This document shows, one piece after another, positions 8,117-20,111 of a DNA stretch of 64,000 nucleotides. The notes under the pieces were generated by a model. The model searched no databases, was not told the DNA's origin, and was given only the letters and a program-made list of their open reading frames with translations. Where the stretch lies: contig NZ_CP099975.1 of the NCBI RefSeq assembly GCF_024137965.1, positions 620,001 to 684,000 on the forward strand. The letters are read 5' to 3'. Each line of letters begins with the position of its first letter. Within the stretch, counting starts at the first letter, position 1. The position numbers and the translations under genes are program-made. Source of the DNA: Halomonas sp. Y3. GTDB lineage: Bacteria > Pseudomonadota > Gammaproteobacteria > Pseudomonadales > Halomonadaceae.

Positions 8117-9358
8117 TCAGTCCCAGCTCAGCGCGCCGCCCACCTGGTACTCGGTGACCCGGGTCTCGAAGAAGTTCTTCTCCTTGCGCAGGTCGATGAT
8201 CTCGCTCATCCAGGGGAAGGGGTTCCGGGCGCCGGGGAACTGCTCCTTGAGGCCGATCTGGGCCAGGCGGCGGTTGCAGATGAAGTGCAGGTACTCCTCC
8301 ATGATCGCCGCGTTCATGCCCAGCACGCCGCGGGGCATGGTGTCCCGGGCGTAGGCGATCTCGAGCTCGGTGCCCTCGAGGATCATCTGGGTCACCTCGT
8401 CCTGGAACTCCGGGGTCCAGAGGTGGGGGTTCTCGATCTTGATCTGGTTGATCATGTCCACGCCGAAGTTCAGGTGCATGGACTCGTCGCGCAGGATGTA
8501 CTGGAACTGCTCGGCCACGCCGGTCATCTTGTTGCGGCGCCCCATGGAGAGGATCTGGCTGAAACCGCAGTAGAAGAAGATCCCCTCGGTCACGCAGTAG
8601 AAGGCCACCAGGTTGCGCAGCAGCTCCTGGTCGGTCTCCGGCGTGCCGGTCTGGAAGTCGGGGCGCGCCAGGGACTGGGTGTGCTTGAGGCTCCAGGCGG
8701 ACTTGGCGGCCACCGAAGGCACCTCCCGGTACATGTTGAAGACCTCGCCCTCGTCCATGCCCAGCGACTCCACGCAGTACTGGTAGGCGTGGGTATGGAT
8801 CGCCTCCTCGAAGGCCTGGCGCAGCAGGTACTGGCGGCACTCGGGGTTGGTGATCAGCCGGTAGAGGGCCAGCACCAGGTTGTTGGCGACCAGCGAATCG
8901 GCGGTGGAGAAATAGCCCAGGCTGCGCTCCACGATGCGCCGCTCGTCCGCGGTCAGGCCGTCCTGGCTCTTCCACAGGGCGATGTCGGCGGTCATGTTCA
9001 CTTCCTGGGGCATCCAGTGGTTGGCGCTGCCGTCCAGGTACTTCTGCCAGGCCCACTCGTACTTGAAGGGCACCAGCTGGTTGAGGTCGGCGCGGGCGTT
9101 GATCATCTGCTTGTCGTCGACCTGAATACGCGCCGCGCCCATCTCCAGCTCCTCGAGGCCGGCGGCCACGTCGAGCTGCTCCAGGGACTTGCGGGCCCGC
9201 GCCAGGCGCTCTGCCTCGGCCACCCGGTAGCTGCCACGACTCTCTGCCACGGCGTCGGCCACGGCCGGCTGCGGTTTGGCGGCGGGGGCCGGTGCCGCCT
9301 TGGCGGCTGGCTCGGTAACGCTCTGTTCGTCTTCGTGAAATTCGTCCCAGTTCAGCAT
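8117..9358 (-). CDS. nrdB: Ribonucleoside-diphosphate reductase subunit beta
   Basis: The 413-residue small subunit of class Ia ribonucleotide reductase carries the diiron site and the tyrosyl radical. The ligand and radical cluster is visible as EEAIHTHAY, which matches the E. coli E115-H118-Y122 arrangement; later ligands lie in the EGIFFYCGF and ESMHLNFG helices. An Ala/Pro-rich extension of about 70 residues precedes the ferritin-like fold. The start is placed at MLNWDEF because GGAGAGACAAAG lies directly upstream; an upstream in-frame ATG runs through the REP-like repeats. It lies downstream of nrdA in the same direction, 155 bases away, and should share the NrdR-controlled promoter. Confidence 0.95.
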   Translation of the reverse strand: MLNWDEFHEDEQSVTEPAAKAAPAPAAKPQPAVADAVAESRGSYRVAEAERLARARKSLEQLDVAAGLEELEMGAARIQVDDKQMINARADLNQLVPFKYEWAWQKYLDGSANHWMPQEVNMTADIALWKSQDGLTADERRIVERSLGYFSTADSLVANNLVLALYRLITNPECRQYLLRQAFEEAIHTHAYQYCVESLGMDEGEVFNMYREVPSVAAKSAWSLKHTQSLARPDFQTGTPETDQELLRNLVAFYCVTEGIFFYCGFSQILSMGRRNKMTGVAEQFQYILRDESMHLNFGVDMINQIKIENPHLWTPEFQDEVTQMILEGTELEIAYARDTMPRGVLGMNAAIMEEYLHFICNRRLAQIGLKEQFPGARNPFPWMSEIIDLRKEKNFFETRVTEYQVGGALSWD

Positions 9359-9389
9359 CTTTGTCTCTCCCGGTATGTGGTCCGGATGC

Positions 9390-9489
9390 CTGTAGGAGCC
9401 CGGCTTGCCGGGCGATGGCCGGGCCGCTGGCCACAGCGTCCCCGGGGCGCCTGTCGGCGCCAATCGCGCAGTGAACTGCGCTCCTACAG
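9390..9489. repeat. Inverted pair of REP-like elements between nrdA and nrdB
   Basis: Two units in opposite orientation share the head CTGTAGGAGC, an internal hairpin and a tail like CGATNGGC. Unit 1 (9390-9420, plus) has the hairpin CCGGCTTGCCGG; unit 2 (9489-9458, minus) has GCAGTTCACTGC. This is the layout of Pseudomonas-type REP doublets (BIME). They can stabilise or terminate mRNA and so change the nrdA:nrdB ratio. Confidence 0.85.
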
Positions 9490-9513
9490 ACTTACAGTTT
9501 CCGGCTTAACGCT

Positions 9514-12402
<2,889 letters not shown>

Positions 12403-12470
12403 GACGTGAAATTCCTGTTGATGGCGCTTTGCTTGGTCCATTCGGGTCGTTCGGCGGCGGCCTTCATGGG

Positions 12471-12486
12471 ATACAATATATGGTGA
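12471..12486. promoter_or_regulatory. NrdR box 1 (nrdA-proximal)
   Basis: ATACAATATATGGTGA matches 13 of 16 positions of the NrdR consensus ACACWATATATWGTGT. It lies 69 bases upstream of the nrdA start. Confidence 0.85.
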
Positions 12487-12501
12487 TGTTTTTTATTTTC
12501 G

Positions 12502-12517
12502 GCACAATATAGTGTGT
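12502..12517. promoter_or_regulatory. NrdR box 2
   Basis: GCACAATATAGTGTGT matches 14 of 16 consensus positions. It begins exactly 31 bp from box 1, about three helical turns, which is the usual spacing of paired NrdR boxes. Confidence 0.88.
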
Positions 12518-12710
12518 CTTTGGGCGGGCTTCAAGGGAGAGGCGTCGCTCCCCGGATGGATGCGCTTCCGGCAAGAGAGGTATCGCAGGAATAGCCGCAG
12601 CCTATCAACAGCGGCTAGTATGGCGTTGCATCAATAATCCATGGGAAGCCAGATATCAGGGACCGAAGTATTCTTGCGTCAGGACGGAAGATTGAGGATG
12701 GATATTAAAA

Positions 12711-13424
12711 ATGGATGACAGTTTTGACCCTCGGTGGCAGGAGCATGTGCTGATCATTGAGGATGATGAGCGACTGGCCGACCTCACCCGCGATTATCTG
12801 GAAGCCAACGGGTTTCGCGTCAGCCTGGTGCGAGACGGTACCCATGCCGTCGAGCGCATCCTGGCGCTGCAGCCGGACCTGGTGATCCTGGACCTGATGC
12901 TGCCCGGCGAGGACGGCCTCTCGATCTGCCGCCGAGTACGCGGTGACTACCCCGGCCCTATCCTGATGCTGACCGCTCGTACCGACGATATGGATCAGGT
13001 GCTGGGGCTGGAGATGGGCGCCGACGACTACGTGCCCAAGCCGGTGCAGCCTCGGGTGCTGCTGGCGCGCATGCGTGCCTTGCTGAGGCGCACCGAGAGC
13101 TTCGAGCCCGCCGGCAGCCAGCGTCTGACCTTCGGCAAGATGGAGATCGACAGCGCGGTTCGCGAAGCCTGGGTGGGTGGGGAACGCATCGACCTGACCA
13201 GCGCCGAGTTCGACCTGCTGTGGCTGCTGGCCAGCCATGCTGGCCGCGTTCTGACCCGGGAAGAGATCTTTTCCCAGCTGCGCGGCATCAAGTATGACGG
13301 CCAGGATCGCTCCATCGACGTGCGGGTATCTCGCATTCGCTCCAAGATCGGCGATGACCCCAACCAGCCGCAGCGTATCAAGACGGTGCGCAGCAAGGGG
13401 TATCTGTTCGTCAAGGACACCTGA
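12711..13424 (+). CDS. rstA: OmpR-family response regulator, RstA-like
   Basis: The 237-residue regulator has an N-terminal receiver (residues 12-125; acidic pair D18-D19, phosphorylation site D61 in VILDLMLPGEDG, conserved Lys in YVPKPVQP). Its C-terminal winged helix (residues about 135-235) ends with the OmpR-type IKTVRSKGYLF. The partner kinase begins 3 bases after its stop, and the pair resembles RstA/RstB. A short frame MDIKNG (12699-12719) overlaps the start region, with its TGA inside the rstA start; this may be chance. The RstA name rests on similarity of the kinase and on gene order, so other OmpR-type names remain possible. Confidence 0.8.
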   Translation: MDDSFDPRWQEHVLIIEDDERLADLTRDYLEANGFRVSLVRDGTHAVERILALQPDLVILDLMLPGEDGLSICRRVRGDYPGPILMLTARTDDMDQVLGLEMGADDYVPKPVQPRVLLARMRALLRRTESFEPAGSQRLTFGKMEIDSAVREAWVGGERIDLTSAEFDLLWLLASHAGRVLTREEIFSQLRGIKYDGQDRSIDVRVSRIRSKIGDDPNQPQRIKTVRSKGYLFVKDT

Positions 13425-13427
13425 TTC

Positions 13428-15062
13428 ATGCACCGGGCCCTGGCGACCAGCACCTTTCTGCGCGTCTATGTGCTGCTGGCACTGGCCTTGATACTCACTT
13501 TTGGTCTGGCTCTGCTGGGCGTGACCATGGTGGATCAGGTGCGCCGCGAGCACCATCGCGAGCAGCTCGCCGAGCTGCCCATGCGCCTGCTCGCCCAGCA
13601 CCTGGAGTCCCTGCCTCCCGGCGCCCATGATGACTGGCTCAGCGCCCAGGCTCGTCGCCTTGACCTGACGCCCAGGGTCCTGCCTCTTGACAGCCTTTTT
13701 CTGGGCTATTTTTCGCGCCTGCGCCTGGAGCGTGGCAAGGTACTGGTTCAGGAGCTGGACGGGCAGGGCTGGCGTCTTCAGCGGCTGCTCTCCGGCGGCC
13801 AGCACCTGCTGCAGGTAGAGCTGGTGAGTCTCAGCGAGCAGCAGCTACGCGGACTGACCATGCTGCTCGGCGAGTGGCTGGCCGAGGCGCCGCCGGCAGA
13901 GCGCCGGTCGCGGCTGGCCCGGGTCGCCGGCGATGCCGGCGTGCCGCTCTCCTTGGAAGATGCCCCGCCTGAGGGGCTGGACGCCTACCAGCTGCGGCGC
14001 CTGGCTGACGGCGAAGTGGTCATGCGTCTCTTTCCTGGCCGCTGGTCCATGGCCATGTACCTGGCGCTACCCGGCGGGGGCGAGGCGAGCTGGCTGAGCA
14101 TCGGCCCGGTCGAGGCCTTCGATCCGGTGCCCGGCTCCCTGCAGCTGCTGGTGGCGCTGATCCTGCTGGCGGTGCTGGGGGCGACCATCTACCTGCTGAT
14201 CCGCGGAATCGAGGCGCGCATGGCGCGCCTGGAGCTTGCCGCCACGCGTATCGCCGCCGGCCGGCTCGATACCCGGGTCAAGGTGGAGAGCGGCGACTTT
14301 CTGGGGCGCCTGGGCATGGCCTTCAACGGCATGGCGGCCCAGGTGCAGTCGCTGCTGGGTGCCCAGCAGGACATGATCCGTGCAGTCTCCCACGAGCTGC
14401 GCACCCCGGTGGCGCGGATACGCTTCGCCGTGCAGATGGTGGAGGACATGACCGATGACCCCTTCATACGTCGCCAGCTGGAGGGGATCGATGGAGACAT
14501 CGGCGAGCTGGACGGCCTGGTCGACGAGATCCTCACCTATGCCCGGCTGGGAAACGACGCGGTCAACGGCCGTGAGATGGAGGCCAGCCTGGTGGACTGT
14601 CGTGCCATGGCCGAGCGGGTGATCGCCGCCCTGGCTCCCCTCCACGGCCAGCTCGCCATCGAGCTTGCCGACGGGCCCGAGGTCGAAGCTCTGGCCGAGC
14701 CGCGCTATCTGCAGCGGGCGCTGCAGAACCTGGTCGCCAACGCCTGCCGTCATGCCCGCACCCGAGTGGTGATTCGCCTGCGCGGCGAACCTCGTCTGGT
14801 GCGTATCGACGTGGAGGATGACGGGCCCGGGGTGCCGGCCGGAGAGCGCCAGAAGGTCTTCAAGCCTTTCGCCCGGCTCGATGACAGCCGCACGCGCAGC
14901 TCCGGCGGTTACGGGCTGGGGCTCTCCATCGTCCAGAAGGTGATGAGCTCCCACGGCGGCAGCACCAGCGTGGACGAAAGCCCCGAGCTTGGCGGCGCAC
15001 GCTTCACCCTGCTGCTGCCCCAGCGCCCCGAGCCGCCCGCGCTGGCTGCCAGGCGTGCCTGA
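13428..15062 (+). CDS. rstB: Sensor histidine kinase, RstB-like
   Basis: The 544-residue inner-membrane kinase has TM1 at about residues 12-34, a periplasmic sensor of about 200 residues, TM2 at about 237-258, then HAMP. The phospho-acceptor is H322 in RAVSHELRTPVARIRF, and the ATPase domain shows the N box (LVANACRHA), G1 (VEDDGPGVP) and G2 (GGYGLGLSIV). The domain order and the wording of the HisKA and ATPase regions resemble E. coli RstB. It is co-transcribed with the regulator gene, which lies 3 bases upstream. The periplasmic ligand is unknown. Confidence 0.85.
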   Translation: MHRALATSTFLRVYVLLALALILTFGLALLGVTMVDQVRREHHREQLAELPMRLLAQHLESLPPGAHDDWLSAQARRLDLTPRVLPLDSLFLGYFSRLRLERGKVLVQELDGQGWRLQRLLSGGQHLLQVELVSLSEQQLRGLTMLLGEWLAEAPPAERRSRLARVAGDAGVPLSLEDAPPEGLDAYQLRRLADGEVVMRLFPGRWSMAMYLALPGGGEASWLSIGPVEAFDPVPGSLQLLVALILLAVLGATIYLLIRGIEARMARLELAATRIAAGRLDTRVKVESGDFLGRLGMAFNGMAAQVQSLLGAQQDMIRAVSHELRTPVARIRFAVQMVEDMTDDPFIRRQLEGIDGDIGELDGLVDEILTYARLGNDAVNGREMEASLVDCRAMAERVIAALAPLHGQLAIELADGPEVEALAEPRYLQRALQNLVANACRHARTRVVIRLRGEPRLVRIDVEDDGPGVPAGERQKVFKPFARLDDSRTRSSGGYGLGLSIVQKVMSSHGGSTSVDESPELGGARFTLLLPQRPEPPALAARRA

Positions 15063-15071
15063 TAGCGGCAT

Positions 15072-15989
15072 CTAGGCGGGCTTGATTCCCTCCAGCACCG
15101 CAAAGGAGGTTTCCCGGGCGGTGCGCAGGAAGTCTTCCATCCAGGGAGCCTGGCGTGTCTCCTCGCGAATCGCCGCAAAGAGCGTGCTCCAGACTCCCTT
15201 CTCACCCAGGGCGACCGCCTTGACGTAGTCCCGCTCCAGGTACTCGGTCAGCGCCCAGTTGGGCAGCGCACAGACGCCGCGGCCGCTGGCCACCAGCTGC
15301 ATCATCATGATGGTCAGTTCGGCGGTGCGTACCTCTCTGGGGCGTACCCCGGCGGGCTCCAGGAACTGGGTGAAGACGTCCAGGCGCGAGTGCTCTACCG
15401 GGTAGGTGATCAGGGTCTCCTCGGCCAGGGCCTCGGGGGTGACGAAGGCCTTGCCGGCCAGCCGGTGCTGGCGTGCCACCGCCAGCAGCCCCTCGTAGCG
15501 GAACAGCGGCTCGTAGTGGATGCCGGGCAGCGGCTGGGGGTCGGCGGTGATCACCAGGTCGAGCTGCTCTCGGGCCAGGGCCGGCAGCGGATCGAAGTGA
15601 TGCCCCCCCGGGATATCGATCTCCACCTCGGGCCAGTGGTCGCGAAAGTGGTCGATGGTGGGCATCAGCCACTGGAAGCAGCTGTGGCATTCGATGGCCA
15701 TGTGCAGGCGACCCTGCTCGTTGCCGGCCAGGCGCGCCAGGTCCCGCTCTGCCATGCGCACCAGCGGCAGCACCTGCTCGGCCAGGGTCAGCAGCCGCTG
15801 GCCGGCGCGGGTGAACTCCACCGGCCGGGTCTTGCGCACGAACAGCGGGTTGCCCAGGCGCTCCTCCAGGTCCTTGATCTGGTGGGAGAGGGCAGACTGG
15901 GTGAGGTGAACCCGCTCGGCGGCCTCGACGAGGGAGCCGGCATCGCGCAGGGCGATCAGGGTGCGTAGGTGGCGAAGTTCCAGCATCAT
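15072..15989 (-). CDS. metR: LysR-family regulator of methionine synthesis
   Basis: The 305-residue protein has a LysR winged-helix N terminus (LRTLIALRDAGSLVEAAERV, residues about 7-26) and a two-lobed effector domain that in MetR senses homocysteine. The MetR assignment rests on its strong resemblance to the family (for example VHLTQSALSHQIKDLE) and on the divergent metE gene 99 bases away. MetR activates metE and represses itself. The start is one of two adjacent ATGs (15989 or 15986). Confidence 0.88.
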   Translation of the reverse strand: MMLELRHLRTLIALRDAGSLVEAAERVHLTQSALSHQIKDLEERLGNPLFVRKTRPVEFTRAGQRLLTLAEQVLPLVRMAERDLARLAGNEQGRLHMAIECHSCFQWLMPTIDHFRDHWPEVEIDIPGGHHFDPLPALAREQLDLVITADPQPLPGIHYEPLFRYEGLLAVARQHRLAGKAFVTPEALAEETLITYPVEHSRLDVFTQFLEPAGVRPREVRTAELTIMMMQLVASGRGVCALPNWALTEYLERDYVKAVALGEKGVWSTLFAAIREETRQAPWMEDFLRTARETSFAVLEGIKPA

Positions 15990-15991
15990 TG

Positions 15992-16004
15992 TGAGCCGCT
16001 TTCA
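15992..16004. promoter_or_regulatory. Candidate MetR-binding site
   Basis: TGAGCCGCTTTCA fits the MetR pattern TGAA-N5-TTCA except for one base in the left half. It lies in the divergent metR-metE region, next to the metR start. Confidence 0.4.
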
Positions 16005-16088
16005 TTTTAAAGATTAGAAAGTTTAGTTTGATTCACTCCTTGTGGCCAGCCAGACTCTGTTGAATTATTCATGCCAAAGGAGTTTTTC

Positions 16089-18389
16089 ATGACTTTCTCT
16101 CATGTTTTGGGCTATCCGCGTATCGGCGCCGACCGCGAGCTCAAGCGGGCCGTCGAGGCCTACTGGCAGGGGAGCCTCGACCGTGACGGGCTGGAAAGCG
16201 CCGGCCGTGAGCTGCGTGCCCGCCACTGGGCGGCCCAGCGCGAGGCGGGGCTGGACCTGGTCACCGTGGGGGACTTCGCCTTCTACGATCAGGTGCTGGA
16301 CCTCTCCGTGACCCTGGGGGCCGTCCCGGCGCGCTTCGGGGCCGAGGAGGAGATCGCCGCCGGCGAAGTGGGGCTGGATACCGCCTTTCGCATGGCTCGG
16401 GGCCGGGCGCCCAGCGGTGAGCCCACCGCCGCCTGCGAGATGACCAAGTATTTCGATACCAACTACCACTACCTGGTGCCCGAGCTGCACGCCGGGCAGC
16501 GCTTCCGCCTGGCCTCCTCGCGCCTCTTCGACCAGGTGGCCGAGGCCCAGGCCCTGGGGCATCCGGTGAAGGTGAGCCTACTCGGGCCGCTCACCTGGCT
16601 CTGGCTGGGCAAGGAGAAGGGCGAGCAGTCATTCGATCGCCTGGCGCTGCTCGAGGAGCTGCTGCCGGTCTACGGCGAGCTGTTGGCCCGCCTCGGCGAA
16701 CAGGGCGTGGAGTGGGTCCAGCTCGACGAGCCGGCGCTGGTGCAGGAGCTGCCGACGGCCTGGCAGCAGGCCTATGAGGCCGCCTACAGCGTGCTCGGCC
16801 GCGCCCCGGTCAAGCTGCTGCTGGCCAGCTACTTCGGCGGCCTGGGAGACAACCTGAATCTGGCGGTGGGCCTGCCGGTGGACGGTCTGCATATCGATGC
16901 GGTGCGGGCGCCGGAGCAGCTCGACGCCGTGCTCGATCGCCTGCCCGGCTACAAGGTGCTCTCGGTAGGCGCCATCGACGGGCGCAACGTCTGGCGGGCC
17001 GACCTGGCCCTGCTGCGCGAGCGCCTCGCCTCGGCGCGCATGCGCCTGGGCAGGCGCCTCTGGATCGCGCCCTCCTGCTCGCTGCTTCACGTGCCGGTGG
17101 ACCTCACGCGCGAGCGCGACCTCGACCCGGAGCTCGCAAGCTGGCTCGCCTTTGCCCGCCAGAAGCTCGACGAGACGGTGACCCTGGCCCGCCTGCTCGA
17201 TGGTCGCGCCACCGAGGTCGATCGTCGGCGCCTGGAGGCCGCCACCGAGGCGCTGCAGGCGCGGCGCGACTCGCCGCGAATTCACCGCCCCGAGGTGGCC
17301 GACCGCCTGGCAGGCGTCGAGCCGGCGGACCATGAGCGTCGCAGCCCCTATGGGGTGCGCGCCGAGGCCCAGCGTCGGGCTCTCAAGCTGCCGCTCCTTC
17401 CCACCACCACCATTGGCTCCTTTCCCCAGACCGATGCCATCCGCGCCGCCCGCCGAGCCCTCAAGGCCGGTGAGCTCTCCCGGGACGAGTACGAGGCGCG
17501 CATGGAGGAGGAGATCGCCTACGCCGTGGCGCGCCAGGAGGCGCTCGGCATCGACATGCCGGTGCACGGTGAACCGGAGCGCAACGACATGGTGGAGTAC
17601 TTCGGCGAGCAGCTCGACGGCTACGCCTTCACCCGCTTCGGCTGGGTGCAGAGCTACGGGTCACGCTGCGTCAAGCCGCCGGTGATCTATGGTGACGTCA
17701 GCCGTCCCGGGCCCATGACGGTGCGCTGGAGCCGGTACGCTCAGTCGCTGACCGACAGGCCCATGAAGGGCATGCTGACCGGCCCCGTGACCATGCTGCA
17801 GTGGGCCTTCGTGCGCGATGATCAGCCCCGGGAGACCACCTGCCGCCAGATCGCCCTGGCCCTGCGCGACGAGGTGTGCGATCTGGAAGCGGCGGGCATT
17901 CGTGCCATCCAGATCGACGAGCCGGCGCTTCGCGAGGGGCTGCCGCTGCGCCAGGGGGAGTGGCCGGCCTACCTGGCCTGGGCGGTGGAGTGTTTCCGGC
18001 TCAGCGCCGCCGGCGTGGGCGACGAGACCCAGATCCATACCCACATGTGCTACTCGGAGTTCAACGACATCATCGAGTCCATCGCCGCCCTGGATGCCGA
18101 TGTGATCACCATCGAGACTTCCCGCTCGGACATGGAACTGCTCGATGCCTTCCGGGAGTTCGCCTACCCCAACGAGATCGGCCCCGGGGTCTATGACATC
18201 CACTCGCCCAATGTGCCGGACGTGGCGTGGATGGTGGCGCTGATGGAGAAGGCCGCCGAGCGCATCCCGGTGAAGCGACTCTGGGTCAACCCGGACTGCG
18301 GCCTCAAGACCCGTCGCTGGGAGGAGGTGGAACCGGCCCTGGCCAATATGGTGGAAGCGGCACGGCAGCTGCGTCGGCGCTTCGGCTGA
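16089..18389 (+). CDS. metE: Cobalamin-independent methionine synthase
   Basis: The 766-residue enzyme transfers the methyl group of 5-methyltetrahydropteroyltriglutamate to homocysteine. The N-terminal barrel begins [10 protein letters not shown]. The C-terminal barrel begins [12 protein letters not shown] (near residue 438) and carries the zinc site: His and Cys in THMCYSEF and a Cys in NPDCGLKTR. The length matches E. coli MetE (753). The start is placed at 16089 because AAAGGAG lies 6 bases upstream; an ATG at 16071 would place that ribosome binding site inside the gene. It is divergent from metR and followed by a hairpin. Confidence 0.95.
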   Translation: MTFSHVLGYPRIGADRELKRAVEAYWQGSLDRDGLESAGRELRARHWAAQREAGLDLVTVGDFAFYDQVLDLSVTLGAVPARFGAEEEIAAGEVGLDTAFRMARGRAPSGEPTAACEMTKYFDTNYHYLVPELHAGQRFRLASSRLFDQVAEAQALGHPVKVSLLGPLTWLWLGKEKGEQSFDRLALLEELLPVYGELLARLGEQGVEWVQLDEPALVQELPTAWQQAYEAAYSVLGRAPVKLLLASYFGGLGDNLNLAVGLPVDGLHIDAVRAPEQLDAVLDRLPGYKVLSVGAIDGRNVWRADLALLRERLASARMRLGRRLWIAPSCSLLHVPVDLTRERDLDPELASWLAFARQKLDETVTLARLLDGRATEVDRRRLEAATEALQARRDSPRIHRPEVADRLAGVEPADHERRSPYGVRAEAQRRALKLPLLPTTTIGSFPQTDAIRAARRALKAGELSRDEYEARMEEEIAYAVARQEALGIDMPVHGEPERNDMVEYFGEQLDGYAFTRFGWVQSYGSRCVKPPVIYGDVSRPGPMTVRWSRYAQSLTDRPMKGMLTGPVTMLQWAFVRDDQPRETTCRQIALALRDEVCDLEAAGIRAIQIDEPALREGLPLRQGEWPAYLAWAVECFRLSAAGVGDETQIHTHMCYSEFNDIIESIAALDADVITIETSRSDMELLDAFREFAYPNEIGPGVYDIHSPNVPDVAWMVALMEKAAERIPVKRLWVNPDCGLKTRRWEEVEPALANMVEAARQLRRRFG

Positions 18390-18452
18390 TTCGGAACGAG
18401 GCGCCGCTGTGGGTCGGCCCGAGTGCCCGGGGCGCAGCGTTGAGCCAGCGAG

Positions 18453-18475
18453 AGCCGCCGCCGATAGCGGCGGCT
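18453..18475 (+). terminator. Hairpin after metE
   Basis: A perfect 9-bp stem (AGCCGCCGC with its complement, 5-base loop) lies 64 bases after the metE stop and before the next promoter. There is no T-tract. Confidence 0.5.
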
Positions 18476-18522
18476 GCTATACTCGGCGGGTCAAGGAATC
18501 GCGACCCTCGCAAGGAGATGCC

Positions 18523-19233
18523 ATGTCCCGCCTTATCGCTCCCGCCATCCTCGGGGCGGCCCTGCTGCTGGGTGGCTGCGCCACAGCCACTTCTCCCGTG
18601 CCGATCACCTCGGGCGACCATGCGCCGCTGCTTCCCTCGGTGCTCTTCCCCGGCGGTGCCGAGAGCTTTACCGCCTGGCGCTGCACCCCGGATCAGGCGC
18701 TGGTCACGGCCGACCCCCAGGGGCCGGACGGTGAGCTCCGGCTCTGGTCGTCCCACGGCGCCTGGCGGCTTGCGCCCGCCGTGGTGGCCAGTGGCGCCCG
18801 CTATGAGCAGGGTGAGGTCAGCTTCTGGAACAAGGGCTCCGAGGCCATGGTGGAGACGCCGCGGGGCCGGCTGGAGTGTCAGGCCTATGTGCGGCGCCAG
18901 GCCCTGACCCGGCAGCAGAATCCCGGCGTGATGTTCCAGGGGCGCGGTAATGAGCCGGGCTGGATGGTGCACCTGGCTCACGACCGTCCCGAAGCGACCC
19001 TTAGCCTGGACTACGGCACCCGGGAGCAGACCCTGCCCTACCGGGTGACCACCATGGACAACGCGGCGGGGCGGGTGATCCTGCAGAGCGGCCGGGGGGA
19101 TACGCCCTTCGAGCTGCGCATCGAGGCCGGCGCCTGCCTGGACGACATGAGCGGTGAGCCCTTCCCGGCGCGGGTCACCCTGACCGTGGACGGGGAGCAG
19201 TATCGGGGCTGCGGCCAGGGCATCGCCCCCTGA
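18523..19233 (+). CDS. Lipoprotein with MliC-like and COG3650-like domains
   Basis: The 236-residue protein begins with a lipoprotein signal, lipobox LLGGC (Cys about residue 19). Residues about 45-125 resemble MliC, the membrane-bound inhibitor of C-type lysozyme: a Cys-containing FTAWRC start, WNKGSEAMVE, then a second Cys in RLECQ. Residues about 140-236 contain QGRGNEPGWMVHL, typical of the COG3650 domain of uncharacterised envelope proteins. An outer-membrane, periplasm-facing lipoprotein that binds lysozyme or peptidoglycan is likely; the role of the second domain is unknown. The start follows AAGGAGAT. Confidence 0.75.
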   Translation: MSRLIAPAILGAALLLGGCATATSPVPITSGDHAPLLPSVLFPGGAESFTAWRCTPDQALVTADPQGPDGELRLWSSHGAWRLAPAVVASGARYEQGEVSFWNKGSEAMVETPRGRLECQAYVRRQALTRQQNPGVMFQGRGNEPGWMVHLAHDRPEATLSLDYGTREQTLPYRVTTMDNAAGRVILQSGRGDTPFELRIEAGACLDDMSGEPFPARVTLTVDGEQYRGCGQGIAP

Positions 19234-19364
19234 CCGGGGCTGGCGAAAACTGTCTGCGCTCGACGCCTTTTCGCCAAGCCCCGGCGATTCGATCTTGGTT
19301 TCATCGATTTTATCGAACGTGGGGTGCGGATTTTTGCGCTTTTTATGGCAAAAAATGCATCTAT

Positions 19365-19409
19365 CATGGTGACCATCATCCTGATGCCTGACTTCTGGAG
19401 GTCACCATG
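19365..19409 (+). promoter_or_regulatory. Inverted repeat covering the azoR start codon
   Basis: CATGGTGACC (19365-19374) and its exact complement GGTCACCATG (19400-19409) are separated by 25 bases. The right arm includes the azoR ATG and the end of its ribosome binding site. It could be an mRNA stem that limits translation or an operator for a dimeric repressor. Confidence 0.5.
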
Positions 19410-20015
19410 ACCACTCGTACCCTTGTGATTACCGCTTCCATCCTCGGCGAGAACGGCCAGTCCAAGGCCCTGGCCGAGCGCTTCATCGCCCAGGCCGAGA
19501 GCCGCGACGGCGTCGAGGTGACCCACCGCGACCTGGTGGCCAGTGAACTGCCCCACCTCGGACTGGCCGAGCTCGGCAGCTGGCAGGTGAGTGAGGAGGA
19601 GCGCACGCCTGAGCAGCGCGAGCTGGCTGCCCGCTCCGACGCTCTCATCAAGGAGCTGCATGACCATGACGTGGTGGTGCTGGCGGTGCCGATGTACAAC
19701 TTCGGCATCCCGAGCCAGCTCAAGGCCTGGTTCGACCGCGTGATGCGTGCCGGGGTGACCTTCCGCTACACCGAGAACGGCCCCCAGGGCCTGGTGGAGG
19801 GCAAGCGTGCCATCATCCTGGCGGCCCGCGGTGGCCAGTATGCCGGCACTGAGATGGATACCCAGACCCCGCACCTCAAGCTGATGCTGGGCATGATGGG
19901 CATCACCGAGGTGGACACCGTCTTCGCCGAGGGCCTCGCCATGGGCGATGACACGCGCAACGTCGCCCTCAAGGAGGCGCGTCAGGGTATCGATAGCCTG
20001 GTGGAGCGGCTGTAA
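19407..20015 (+). CDS. azoR: FMN-dependent NADH-azoreductase
   Basis: The 202-residue protein has the flavodoxin-like fold of AzoR/NQO-type quinone reductases: an SILGENGQSKALAERF phosphate loop near residue 12, and VPMYNFGIPSQLKAWFDRV near residue 96, which binds FMN and forms the active site. It reduces azo compounds and quinones by two-electron transfer from NADH, in the cytoplasm. The length matches the family (about 200). The start follows TGGAGG. It is a single-gene unit ended by a strong hairpin. Confidence 0.9.
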   Translation: MTTRTLVITASILGENGQSKALAERFIAQAESRDGVEVTHRDLVASELPHLGLAELGSWQVSEEERTPEQRELAARSDALIKELHDHDVVVLAVPMYNFGIPSQLKAWFDRVMRAGVTFRYTENGPQGLVEGKRAIILAARGGQYAGTEMDTQTPHLKLMLGMMGITEVDTVFAEGLAMGDDTRNVALKEARQGIDSLVERL

Positions 20016-20058
20016 GGCGGCACCCTCCGGGCTCGGCGCCTGAGAGCGCAAGCACCGA

Positions 20059-20096
20059 AACGCAGCGGGGCGGCCAGTTGGTCGCCCCGCTGCGTT
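20059..20096. terminator. Bidirectional terminator hairpin
   Basis: A perfect 14-bp stem (AACGCAGCGGGGCG and its complement) with a 10-base loop lies between convergent azoR and the ydjM-like gene. Confidence 0.85.
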
Positions 20097-20111
20097 CGAG
20101 GGTGTCGAGGG

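Noticed and set aside
16061..16071. TGAATTATTCA near the metE ribosome binding site as a MetR site
   Set aside because: It is palindromic but has a 3-base spacer where MetR sites have 5, and it lies too close to the start codon.
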